Numbered from the stretch's first letter, positions 1 to 6,964 are shown. The stretch: 10,442 nucleotides of DNA from Methanobacteriota archaeon (GCA_013152845.1 JAADFM010000031.1:1-10442); one strand, 5' to 3'. Program-made: numbers and translations. The notes: a model not told the origin generated them from the letters alone.

Positions 1-986
1 GGGTTTTTGTTCTCCGGGTTCTCCAGGACCATTGAAGGCCGGGAGCGGATGTACCGGACGCCGTACCGGTCCCTGGCCTTGTTCACGTACTCCTGGAAAC
101 CCTTGCCGAATGCCCGCAGGTCCATGTAGAAGATGGTGGACTCAAGGCCCGGGGTGTGCTCGGCCGCTATTATCGCCTCCTTGGTGGAGGCCATGCAGCA
201 GACCTGGGAGCAGTAGGGGTAGTGGCGCACGTCCCGGGAGCCCACGCACTGGATGAAGGCAATCCTTTTGGCCTCCCTGCCGTCGGAGGGGCGCAACACA
301 TGGCCGCCGGTGGGGCCTGAGGCGGAGAGGAGGCGCTCGAACTGGAGGTTGGTGATGACGTTGGGGTAGCGGCCGAAGCCGTACTCCTCTAGGGCCGAAG
401 GGTCGAAGGGCTCGTAGCCGGTGGAGACGATGACGGAGCCCACCTCCAGGACGATTTCCTCCTCCTTCTGGTCGGGGTCCAGCGCCCCGGCCTCGCAGAC
501 CGCCTGGCACTGGCCGCAGTCGATGCAGTGCTCCCGGTCGATGGTGTACTTCAGGGGTGCGGCCTGGGGGAAGGGCACGTAGGCCGCCTTGCGGGCGCCC
601 AGGCCCACCTCGAACTCGTTGGGGACCTTCACCGGGCATACCTCGGCGCAGAGGCCGCAGCCGGTGCATTTATCCTCGTCTATGTAGCGCGGGTTCTTCC
701 TGACGGTGACCCGGAAGTTCCCGGCCTCGCCTTCCACGGCCACCACCTCAGAGGTGGTCAGGACATGGATGTCGGGATGGCGGGTGACCTCCACCATCTT
801 GGGGGCCAGGACACACATGGAGCAGTCGTTGGTGGGGAAGGTCTTGTCCAGCTGGGCCATCCTGCCCCCGATGGAAGGGGTCTTCTCCACCAGGTAGACC
901 TTGAAGCCCGAGGCCGCCAGGTCCAGGCTGGCCTGGATGCCGGATACCCCGGCGCCTATGACCAGTGCCGCACCAGTTTTGGCCAT
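1..986 (-). CDS. hdrA: Heterodisulfide reductase subunit A (HdrA), flavin/iron-sulfur, 3' end cut off
   Basis: HdrA is the FAD subunit of soluble HdrABC-type complexes, where flavin-based electron bifurcation takes place. I translated 328 codons on the minus strand from an ATG at 986; the frame runs off the window, so the C-terminus is missing. A dinucleotide-binding motif GAGVSG lies at residues 11-16, followed by the family block SIGGRMAQLDKTFP and the DCSMC motif near residues 54-58. An inserted ferredoxin domain carries two CX2CX2CX3C clusters, at Cys107/110/113/117 and Cys154/157/160/164. Further on come the HdrA-typical CVGSRD and YCSQVCC blocks. A GGAAGG ribosome-binding sequence sits just before the ATG, 19 nt after the frhB stop. 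The protein starts directly at the FAD fold, so it lacks the N-terminal cluster domain of methanogen HdrA and resembles shorter HdrA forms. No in-frame TGA occurs, so no selenocysteine is seen in this part. Confidence 0.93.
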   Translation of the reverse strand, partial: MAKTGAALVIGAGVSGIQASLDLAASGFKVYLVEKTPSIGGRMAQLDKTFPTNDCSMCVLAPKMVEVTRHPDIHVLTTSEVVAVEGEAGNFRVTVRKNPRYIDEDKCTGCGLCAEVCPVKVPNEFEVGLGARKAAYVPFPQAAPLKYTIDREHCIDCGQCQAVCEAGALDPDQKEEEIVLEVGSVIVSTGYEPFDPSALEEYGFGRYPNVITNLQFERLLSASGPTGGHVLRPSDGREAKRIAFIQCVGSRDVRHYPYCSQVCCMASTKEAIIAAEHTPGLESTIFYMDLRAFGKGFQEYVNKARDRYGVRYIRSRPSMVLENPENKN

Positions 987-1005
987 TATCCTTCCCGGAC
1001 TGCCC

Positions 1006-2154
1006 TCAATCGTACTCGGGTACGTAGGCCCCTTCCTTGGTCCTGCGCTCCACGGCAAAACCGCGGATCTTCTCCTTGAGGCCCTTGTTCTTCCTCACCG
1101 GTTCCAGGTCCACCTCGTCCGAGACCTCGATGTAGCCCAGTTCCTCGGCCTTCTTGACCATCTCCTCGCCCCGCTCGGTGCGCACGATGACCGTGGACCA
1201 GCCGGCCTCGGTGCCGATGGAGCCGCAGGAGAGGTCGGCGTACTCGGCAGTGAAGTTGGTGCAGAGCTTGCAGGACTCGGGCACGCACTCGTCGAAGTCC
1301 TTGACCTTGACCGACTTCTCCTCGCCGTCCTTTGTGGTGATGATGAACTTGCCCTTGGTGATGTCGGTCTTGACTATCTCGGCCATGCTTACCCCGAACT
1401 TCTCCTCCACGGCCTTCCTCATGCAGCCGTAGGGGAAGTTCTCGAAGCAGAAGAGGCCGATGAGGGTCAGGTCCACGGGCACGTCGGCGTCCTTGGTCTT
1501 CTCGATGAGGTTCCTCAAAAGCCCTGTCATGGCCCTGCGGGCCCCGTGGGTCTGGCAGCCTGTGCCCACCATGGCGAGCCGCTTGGTTTCCCTCAACGAC
1601 TTGCCCCACCGCATGGTCGTCGGTGTCCGGGCGTACTTGGTGCCGCCGCCGGCCATGACCTCCTCGGGTGTGGTGGCCAGGGCCGCCTCGGTCCGCCACT
1701 CCTGGTCCCGGGTGGCGAAGACCGCGCCGTCGAAGAGCCCGCCTTCAAGGCCGGCGGCCAGGAAGGCAGTGGCAGCGCCCCCGTCCTGGCCCTTCTCCAG
1801 TATCTCGGGCTTCTTGGCCCTTACGGCAATCACCCTCTTGTATACGCCCAGGTCGTCGTCCTCCCGGCGGGTCCCGAAGACGGTCTCGTCCAGCTCGGCC
1901 TTCGAATGGGACACCATGGGGCAGACGTCGTAGCAGGTCCCCTCGTCGCTGCAGGATATGCTGCCCTGCTTTATGGTGCACTCGGCGGCCTCGGCCGCAT
2001 TGCCGTCCTCGTCGAGCTTTATCCTCTCGCAGAATGCAACACAGGTGCTGCACCCCGAACAAATCCCTTGGTCGATAACGACCTTCCTCAACTCGTCGAA
2101 CCCCTTGCTCACCTTCATCAGGGGCACGAATGTATCGAGTCCTTCAGCAGACAT
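1006..2154 (-). CDS. frhB: FrhB/FpoF-family coenzyme F420 oxidoreductase subunit (Fe-S flavoprotein)
   Basis: This 382-residue protein belongs to the F420 hydrogenase/dehydrogenase beta-subunit family, which passes hydride between F420H2 and a flavin and relays electrons through Fe-S clusters. The N-terminal ferredoxin-like part has Cys32/35/38/42 (CSGCSTCVAFC). The second cluster site reads Cys68, Glu71, Cys74, Cys78 (CSDEGTCYDVC), so the expected second cysteine is a glutamate; Cys59 lies nearby. The F420/flavin domain shows GQDGGAATAF, GTKYARTP, VGTGCQ, GLFCFENFPYGC, ESCKLC and a GSIGTEAGWSTVIVRT block, all matching the family pattern. The ATG follows the TAG stop of the HdrD-like gene with no gap, and GAGGTG lies within the end of that gene. 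Placement between hdrD and hdrA suggests it is the F420 module of an Hdr complex, a pairing known from F420-dependent HdrABC-FrhB clusters of anaerobic methane oxidisers. The true partner is inferred from context only. Confidence 0.93.
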   Translation of the reverse strand: MSAEGLDTFVPLMKVSKGFDELRKVVIDQGICSGCSTCVAFCERIKLDEDGNAAEAAECTIKQGSISCSDEGTCYDVCPMVSHSKAELDETVFGTRREDDDLGVYKRVIAVRAKKPEILEKGQDGGAATAFLAAGLEGGLFDGAVFATRDQEWRTEAALATTPEEVMAGGGTKYARTPTTMRWGKSLRETKRLAMVGTGCQTHGARRAMTGLLRNLIEKTKDADVPVDLTLIGLFCFENFPYGCMRKAVEEKFGVSMAEIVKTDITKGKFIITTKDGEEKSVKVKDFDECVPESCKLCTNFTAEYADLSCGSIGTEAGWSTVIVRTERGEEMVKKAEELGYIEVSDEVDLEPVRKNKGLKEKIRGFAVERRTKEGAYVPEYD

Positions 2155-3288
2155 CTATTTCACCTCGTCTCTTTCCAATAACCCTTCAGCCAGGGCGGTC
2201 GTCAAATCCAGAATCTCTATGTCCGTATCTTTCCTTTGGTCATACTTCTGTAAGCATTTTAAATGTATCTGACACTTGAGGCAGGGGGCCACCATCCTGG
2301 CTGCGCCCGTCTCCTGGGCGTCGGCCATCTTCCGCCTGCGGATTTCGGTATTCTCGTCATCGCAGTTGACCCAGGCAGAGACACCGCAGCAGAGGGATTC
2401 ATCCCTCGCCTTCGTCATCTCCGCCAGGGTGTAGCCCGCCCTCTCCAGGAGCTGCCGGGGGGCGTCGTAGACCCCCATGTGCCGGCCCAGCCGGCAGGAG
2501 TCGTGGAAGGTGGCCGCAACCCCGTCCAGCTTCCCCTGCGGGAGTTTATCCATGTTATCGGCCAACACCTCCGAGACGTGCTTCACGTTGAGCTCCATAC
2601 CCAGCCTCTCCCTGTAGTCCACCGCCAGAGTGCGCAAGCACTCAGGGCAGGCCGTGACGATGGTTTTGTATCTCTTGAGATACCCGGCGTTCTGCCTCCC
2701 GAAGTCCTCGAAATATCCCTCCTGGCCCCGCCAGAGCTGGTCGTGGCCGCAGCACTTCTCCTCGTCCAGGACCGCCGGCACGATGCCCGCGGCATTGAGC
2801 AGCCGAATAGCGTTGTCGGCGATGGCCATGCCCTCGAAGCCCACGTCCTCGGCGAAGACTATCTCGTAGTAGGGCAGGCAGCCCATGAAGTAGAGTGTGT
2901 CGCTGTCCTCGTCTGTTTTCACGTCCCCGGCCAGGAACTTCCTGCGGCTGGGCCGGGTGGATGGGTCCCTGAGGAGGTCGTAGAAGGCAGTGCCCACGGT
3001 GTTGTCGTGGGCGGCTGGGCAGGTGGGGCAGGCGCTGTCCCCCCGCTCGGCCCTGAACATGTCCAGGAACTCCACCCCCATGGGGCAGACCTCCTGGCAC
3101 TGGCCGCAGGTCAGGCAGTCCCAGGCGTCCCCGGAGGCGTCCAGGCGCTCCTTTTTGCCCGTGACCAGGCTGTAGACGATGCGCCGGGGGTTGAAGCCCT
3201 CCTTGACCCTGGCCTTGGGGCAGATGCCCATGCACATGCCGCACTGGTAGCAGTTCCTGACGAAGTCCTCGGGGGTGAGGTCGGTCAC
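2155..3288 (-). CDS. hdrD: HdrD-like protein (fused HdrC-HdrB; two 4Fe-4S motifs plus two CCG domains)
   Basis: This predicted 377-residue protein has an HdrC-like N-terminus fused to an HdrB-like C-terminus, the architecture of HdrD and of other cysteine-rich Fe-S oxidoreductases. Two CX2CX2CX3CP motifs lie at Cys13/16/19/23 and Cys58/61/64/68. The first CCG domain uses Cys137, Cys179-Cys180 and Cys214/217; the second uses Cys264, Cys299-Cys300 and Cys335/338. In HdrB and HdrD, CCG domains hold the noncubane clusters that reduce disulfides. An additional CPTC lies at residues 87-90. I chose a GTG start at 3288: it overlaps the hdrB TGA by 4 nt, has GGAGGTGG upstream, and places the first Fe-S motif at the usual distance. 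The open frame continues upstream only as a shadow of hdrB. No membrane segment and no hdrE are visible, so it is probably soluble. A substrate other than CoM-S-S-CoB is possible. Confidence 0.9.
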   Translation of the reverse strand: MTDLTPEDFVRNCYQCGMCMGICPKARVKEGFNPRRIVYSLVTGKKERLDASGDAWDCLTCGQCQEVCPMGVEFLDMFRAERGDSACPTCPAAHDNTVGTAFYDLLRDPSTRPSRRKFLAGDVKTDEDSDTLYFMGCLPYYEIVFAEDVGFEGMAIADNAIRLLNAAGIVPAVLDEEKCCGHDQLWRGQEGYFEDFGRQNAGYLKRYKTIVTACPECLRTLAVDYRERLGMELNVKHVSEVLADNMDKLPQGKLDGVAATFHDSCRLGRHMGVYDAPRQLLERAGYTLAEMTKARDESLCCGVSAWVNCDDENTEIRRRKMADAQETGAARMVAPCLKCQIHLKCLQKYDQRKDTDIEILDLTTALAEGLLERDEVK

Positions 3289-4151
3289 CCGGACACCACC
3301 TCCAGGACCCTGTCGGTGGGCACGAAGTTCTTGTCCAGGCCGAGTCTCTTGGGCTTGATGCCCATGGCCAGACCCAGCAGCTGGGTGAAGTAGAGCACAG
3401 GAATCTCTGCCTCCACCCCGGCAGCCTTCTGCTTGGCATCCAGCATGACGCCGCACAGGGGGCAGGGGGTCACTATGCAGTCCGCCCCTTCCTCCATGGC
3501 CTCCTTCAGGATGCCGGAGGTAAGGCCCAGGGCCAGCTCCTCCCTCGTTATCAGGACCGGCCCGCCGCAGCAGCGGGTCTTGAACCCGGACATGGGCAGG
3601 GCCCTGGCGCCGGCGGCCTCTATGAGCACGTCCATAGAGGTGGGGTTTTCCACGGATTCGAACCCCACCACCTCCGGGGGTTTCGCTATCACGCACCCGT
3701 AGTAGGGGGCAACCTTCAGGCCATTGAGGTCTTTTGTGATTCTGGCCTTCACCGCATCGATACCCACATCGTTGACGATGACATCCAGGGGGTGTCTCGT
3801 GGTTATCCTGCCCGTGAACTTCAGGCCGGTGCCCTCGAAGGCCTTCTCCAGTCTCTCCTTCATCCCCGGCTTGTTCCTCACGGCGTACTCGGCCTTCCTC
3901 ATCCTGTGGTAGCACTCGCTGCACGGGGCAAGGACGTCCAGACCCTTCTCCTCGGCCAGGGCCAGGTTGCGGGCAGGCAGGGCAACGGCCAGGGTATCGC
4001 TGATGGAGTAGGCGGCGGTGGCGCCGCAGCAGTTCCAGTCGTCAATCTCCTCGAGCTCAACGCCCAGGGCCTCGAATACCGCCCGGGTGCTCATGTCGTA
4101 CTCCCTGCCCGAGGCCTCCAGAGAGCAGCCGGGGTAGTAGGCGAACCTCAC
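3285..4151 (-). CDS. hdrB: Heterodisulfide reductase subunit B (HdrB), two CCG domains
   Basis: HdrB is the disulfide-reducing subunit of the soluble HdrABC complex and carries two noncubane 4Fe-4S clusters. The predicted 288 residues are close to the usual length of about 290. The first CCG domain reads Cys9, Cys41-Cys42-Gly43 and CSEC at 77-80. The second reads Cys153 (YYGCVIAKP), Cys194-Cys195-Gly and CPLC at 230-233. Both ligand sets are complete. The chosen start is a GTG at 4151 overlapping the hdrC TGA by 4 nt, with GGAGGGCGGG just upstream; it gives the classic HdrB beginning (RFAYYPGCSLE). The longer open frame upstream is hdrC read in another frame. Coupling to hdrC by overlap and to the HdrD-like gene by another GTGA overlap implies co-translation. 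Confidence 0.94.
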   Translation of the reverse strand: MRFAYYPGCSLEASGREYDMSTRAVFEALGVELEEIDDWNCCGATAAYSISDTLAVALPARNLALAEEKGLDVLAPCSECYHRMRKAEYAVRNKPGMKERLEKAFEGTGLKFTGRITTRHPLDVIVNDVGIDAVKARITKDLNGLKVAPYYGCVIAKPPEVVGFESVENPTSMDVLIEAAGARALPMSGFKTRCCGGPVLITREELALGLTSGILKEAMEEGADCIVTPCPLCGVMLDAKQKAAGVEAEIPVLYFTQLLGLAMGIKPKRLGLDKNFVPTDRVLEVVSG

Positions 4152-4738
4152 TTCCCGCCCTCCATGGTCCGGATGTTTTCCAGGATGGTCTTCAGCTGTT
4201 TGGTCCCCTTTATCCTGTGGGGCCGCAGGGGGAGCTTGCCCTTTTTGAACAGCTCCAGACCCAGGGGGGCGTTCTTCATGAGACCCTCCACCCCCTGGCC
4301 CGACCTGAGGCTGACCATGAGCATCATCCTGGGCTCGAAGAGGCGGCCGTAGCGCACCATGGAGTCCACCATCTCCTGGTAGAAGACAGGGGCCACCCTC
4401 TCGTCGGGCTGGACGCCCTCCCGAATCGCGATGCTCTTCACCGCTGCCATGACGTTGGGAATCTCCACACCCCGGGGGCAGCGGGTGTTGCAGGTGTTGC
4501 AGGAGGCGCACAGCCAGACGGTATCCGAAGCCAGGACCTCCTCCCGCATGCCCAGGTTTATCATCCTCATGAGCCTCCTCGGCGGGTGGTCCATGGCCTC
4601 CACCGTGGGGCAGCCCGCAACGCAGGTACCGCAGGCAAAACATGCGCTGACCCCCTGCCCCCCGGCCTCCATGACCTCCCGGACAAAGCTGGGGTCGCAC
4701 TCCTTGAGCCTGATAACATCTGGAAGCATAGAAGTCAT
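4148..4738 (-). CDS. hdrC: Heterodisulfide reductase subunit C (HdrC), 2x[4Fe-4S]
   Basis: HdrC is the small electron-transfer subunit linking the flavin subunit HdrA to HdrB. The 196 residues match the family length. Two ferredoxin motifs with CX2CX2CX3CP spacing lie at Cys33/36/39/43 (CFACGTCVAGCP) and Cys77/80/83/87 (CASCNTCNTRCP). The remainder is a helical region containing the PVFYQEMVDSMVRYGRLFEP segment that follows the clusters in HdrC proteins. The ATG at 4738 has GGGAG 9 nt upstream; a second ATG three codons in (4729) is a minor alternative. The gene starts 15 nt after the mtd stop and ends inside the start codon of hdrB. Confidence 0.94.
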   Translation of the reverse strand: MTSMLPDVIRLKECDPSFVREVMEAGGQGVSACFACGTCVAGCPTVEAMDHPPRRLMRMINLGMREEVLASDTVWLCASCNTCNTRCPRGVEIPNVMAAVKSIAIREGVQPDERVAPVFYQEMVDSMVRYGRLFEPRMMLMVSLRSGQGVEGLMKNAPLGLELFKKGKLPLRPHRIKGTKQLKTILENIRTMEGGK

Positions 4739-4753
4739 TTGACGGTTCTCCCA

Positions 4754-5557
4754 TTACTGGGGCTTGTCCATGAGCCCCCTCTTGTCCATGATCCTGCCGT
4801 CGGGGGCATGTGGCGTTCTCTTGACGGCATCCCCGGCCTTCTCCATCTCCCGGGCCTCGTCGGCCAGCCTCGCCGCAGCCCTCAGCAGCTCGTGGGCTGC
4901 CGCAACCTTGGGGATGTACTCCCCGGCGTCCTTGGTCATGAAACAGCCCTCCACGTCAAGCTGGCCCACCTTCTCGGCCATCTCGTAGGCGGCCATGGCC
5001 TTGGCCCTGGCATAGGGGTTGCTGTAACCGGCATGGGCCACGGCCACGTCCCTTGTGACCACCACCCTGGGGAGGTAGCCCTCCTCGGCCATGGTCCGGC
5101 CAAGTTCTGCCTGGATGAGGTTTATGACACCGGTACCTGCCAGGACCTTCAGGACATCCGCATTGAAGAGGGTCATCTCCACCGGGTCCAGGAACTCCCT
5201 GCGTGCCCCTATCATGGGGTCCCCCTTCACCAGGATGTAGCCGAGGCCAGCCTCCTCCATGTAGTCCCTGGCCTTGAGACCCGGGGCATCGCCGAAGACG
5301 ACGGCCCTCCTGCCTTTCAAGGCCTCCATGACCTTCCTGGGTCCGGGGGCGCTGGGGTTGGGAGTCGAGTAGAGGATGAGCTCGGCATCGAGGTCAAGGA
5401 CAAGACCTGCCACCTCCTCGGCCTGGGCCTTGCCCATCTTGGCCCCGCTGGTGACCACCCTGACGTCTATGTCCTCCCTGTCGGCCCTCTCGTCCAGGAG
5501 GAGCTCCAGGACCAGGGAGCAACCTATGTTCCCGGTTTTAACCACTCCGATCTTCAT
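4754..5557 (-). CDS. mtd: F420-dependent methylenetetrahydromethanopterin dehydrogenase (Mtd)
   Basis: Mtd (EC 1.5.98.1) catalyses the reversible step methenyl-H4MPT plus F420H2 to methylene-H4MPT plus F420, in the C1 branch of methanogenesis, methane oxidation or the archaeal Wood-Ljungdahl pathway. The 267 residues are near the family length of about 275-285. Recognisable blocks are the N-terminal VVKTGNIGCS, VVTSGAKMGK near residue 40, the STPNPSAPGP loop, FGDAPGLKA, GDPMIGARREFLDP and YSNPYARAKAMAAYEMAEK. It is the first gene after an AT-rich promoter gap and is followed within 15 nt by hdrC, so it probably heads the mtd-hdrCB-hdrD-frhB-hdrA transcript. The ATG at 5557 has GGGTG about 5 nt upstream. 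The family is unique to archaea that use F420 and H4MPT, and it is the best organism marker in the window. Confidence 0.96.
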   Translation of the reverse strand: MKIGVVKTGNIGCSLVLELLLDERADREDIDVRVVTSGAKMGKAQAEEVAGLVLDLDAELILYSTPNPSAPGPRKVMEALKGRRAVVFGDAPGLKARDYMEEAGLGYILVKGDPMIGARREFLDPVEMTLFNADVLKVLAGTGVINLIQAELGRTMAEEGYLPRVVVTRDVAVAHAGYSNPYARAKAMAAYEMAEKVGQLDVEGCFMTKDAGEYIPKVAAAHELLRAAARLADEAREMEKAGDAVKRTPHAPDGRIMDKRGLMDKPQ

Positions 5558-5590
5558 AAGGCACCCGCAGCCTCAATCTATCATGATTTA

Positions 5591-5614
5591 TTATATAAGA
5601 TTTTCTTATATATA
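5591..5614 (-). promoter_or_regulatory. Probable mtd operon promoter with an 8-bp inverted repeat
   Basis: The 57-nt gap between the helicase stop and the mtd ATG is strongly AT-rich. On the minus strand a GAAAAT (BRE-like) is followed by CTTATATAAT; the TTATATAA core is at 5591-5598. An archaeal start site about 26 nt downstream would leave a leader of roughly 10 nt. A second TATA-like run at 5604-5614 would give a leader of about 23 nt. The two boxes are the arms of a perfect inverted repeat (TATATAAG / CTTATATA, 5592-5599 and 5605-5612, 5-nt loop), which could be an operator or could simply reflect AT-rich composition. Confidence 0.55.
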
Positions 5615-6856
5615 TTAACGCCTGTATGCCCTGCCCCTTGGGGGCCTGCCCCTGAATCCCCTGCCCCTGGGGCGGCCCCGGCGGCCCTTCTTCTTGCTGT
5701 TGCGGATGCGGTCCTTGCCTCGCAGTTTCGGGTTCAGGGGGGCGTACATCTCGGGGTTGAAACCCTTGATTTCCGTGAACTCCACATAGCCGTGGAACTT
5801 CTCGAAGTTGCGCATGTCCTGGTGCCCCGACGGGGAAAGGAGGGTGATGGCCTTGCCTTTCTTGCCCATGCGGGCGGTGCGGCCTATCCTGTGGGTGTAG
5901 TCCTCGGCGTCCTGGGGCACGTCGTAGTTTATGATGTGGGAGACGTCGTCTATGTCCAGGCCCCTCGAGGCCACGTCAGTCGCAACAAGGATGGGGTACT
6001 TCTTCTCATAGAACCCCCTGATGACCTTCTCCCGCTTGGACTGCTTGAGGTCCCCGTGTATGGCCCTGGCCTCGTAGCCCTGGTGCTTCAGGTTCTCGGC
6101 CAGGGTGTCGGTGAGGTGCTTGGTGTTGCAGAATATCATGGCAGATTCCGGGACCTCCATGTCAAGGATGTACATGAGCATCTGGAACTTCTCTCCCTCC
6201 TCCACCTGTATGAACACCTCGTCGATGTCGGGTTTGTCCATCTCTGCTGTAATCTCCACAACCTCAGGGTCCCTCATATACTTCTGGCTGAGCCTGAGGA
6301 TGGGCCTTGGTATGGTGGCGCTGAAGAGCATGGTCTGCCTATCCTTGGGTGTGGCCCGGATGATTCTCCTGATGTCGTCGATGAAGCCCATGTCCAGCAT
6401 CCGGTCGGCCTCGTCCAGGACCAGGATTTTTATCCCGCCCAGGTTGATGCTCCTCCGCCTCAGGTGGTCCAGGAGACGGCCCGGGGTGGCGATGACTATG
6501 TCGGCCCGGCCGAGCTTATTCAGCTGTATCTCGATGGACTGGCCCCCGTAGACCGGGACCACCTTCACCCCCCGGTTCCGGGTCATGTCTTCCACGTCGC
6601 GGGTTATCTGGAGGCAGAGCTCCCTGGTGGGCGCCAGGACCAGTGCCTGGAGCCCCCTGCCGGCATCCACCTTCTCGGCAAAGGGGATGGAGAAGGCCGC
6701 GGTCTTGCCTGAGCCGGTGCAGGACTGGCCCACCACGTCCCTGCCGGAAAGGGCGACCGGAATCACCCGCTCCTGGACAGGGGTCGGGGTCTCGTACCCG
6801 AGGGCGTCCACTGCCTCCAGGGTCTTTTTTTCGAGGGAAAAATCTTCAAATTTCAT
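5615..6856 (-). CDS. DEAD-box ATP-dependent RNA helicase with basic RG-rich tail
   Basis: This 413-residue DEAD-box helicase unwinds RNA duplexes using ATP and probably acts in RNA remodelling, decay or ribosome assembly. The Q motif (PTPVQ) is at 24-28, Walker A SCTGSGKT at 45-52, PTREL at 76-80, GG at 104-105, TPGR at 124-127, DEAD at 148-151 and SAT at 179-181. The second RecA domain has MIFCNTK, AIHGDLKQ, ILVATDVASRGLDI and HRIGRTAR. The last 40 or so residues are rich in Arg, Gly, Lys and Pro, like RNA-binding tails of cold-shock-type DEAD proteins. I prefer the ATG at 6856, with GTGAT 9 nt upstream; a GTG at 6865 would add three residues but leaves no room for that site. It appears to be a single-gene transcription unit, with the mtd promoter directly behind it. 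Which RhlE/DeaD-type subgroup it belongs to cannot be decided by eye. Confidence 0.95.
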   Translation of the reverse strand: MKFEDFSLEKKTLEAVDALGYETPTPVQERVIPVALSGRDVVGQSCTGSGKTAAFSIPFAEKVDAGRGLQALVLAPTRELCLQITRDVEDMTRNRGVKVVPVYGGQSIEIQLNKLGRADIVIATPGRLLDHLRRRSINLGGIKILVLDEADRMLDMGFIDDIRRIIRATPKDRQTMLFSATIPRPILRLSQKYMRDPEVVEITAEMDKPDIDEVFIQVEEGEKFQMLMYILDMEVPESAMIFCNTKHLTDTLAENLKHQGYEARAIHGDLKQSKREKVIRGFYEKKYPILVATDVASRGLDIDDVSHIINYDVPQDAEDYTHRIGRTARMGKKGKAITLLSPSGHQDMRNFEKFHGYVEFTEIKGFNPEMYAPLNPKLRGKDRIRNSKKKGRRGRPRGRGFRGRPPRGRAYRR

Positions 6857-6876
6857 GGGGTACACATCACTCTTGC

Positions 6877-6899
6877 ATGGAAAAAAAGCGTTTTTCCAT
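6877..6899 (-). promoter_or_regulatory. Perfect hairpin in the probable 5' leader of the helicase mRNA
   Basis: ATGGAAAAA and TTTTTCCAT form a perfect 9-bp inverted repeat around a 5-nt loop, 20 nt upstream of the helicase ATG. If transcription starts from the TATA-like ATATATA at 6944-6950, the leader would be about 65 nt and would contain this hairpin. DEAD-box helicase genes are often controlled through their leaders, but a regulatory role here is inference. On the DNA level it could also be a protein-binding site. Confidence 0.4.
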
Positions 6900-6925
6900 C
6901 CATGTGTTATTACTTAACGTAAGAA

Positions 6926-6950
6926 ACATTTATTTACCAAGAGTATATAT
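6926..6950. promoter_or_regulatory. Divergent promoter region for tRNA-Phe (+) and helicase (-)
   Basis: This AT-rich block lies between two divergent genes. On the plus strand GAAACA is followed by TTTATTTA (6929-6936), a BRE/TATA arrangement whose expected start near 6958 falls just before the mature tRNA-Phe 5' end. The ATATATA at 6944-6950 is too close to serve the tRNA but well placed to serve the helicase on the minus strand. The assignment rests on spacing only. Confidence 0.45.
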
Positions 6951-6964
6951 TGCTTTTGTTCTCA

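Noticed and set aside
901..2181. Plus-strand open frame of 426 codons opposite frhB
   Set aside because: It is antisense to the FrhB-family gene, with biased composition and no recognisable motif.
3289..3924. N-terminal extension of the HdrD-like protein to 589 residues
   Set aside because: The added part is hdrB read in another frame; the GTG at 3288 with GGAGGTGG upstream fits the Fe-S motif spacing and the operon pattern.
4152..4754. N-terminal extension of HdrB to 489 residues
   Set aside because: The added sequence is hdrC out of frame, while the GTG at 4151 gives the normal HdrB N-terminus.
4217..6712. Plus-strand open frame of 831 codons across hdrC, mtd and the helicase
   Set aside because: It lies antisense to three clearly recognised genes, has low-complexity His/Leu/Gly-rich sequence and no domain; this is the usual stop-poor shadow of G+C-rich genes.
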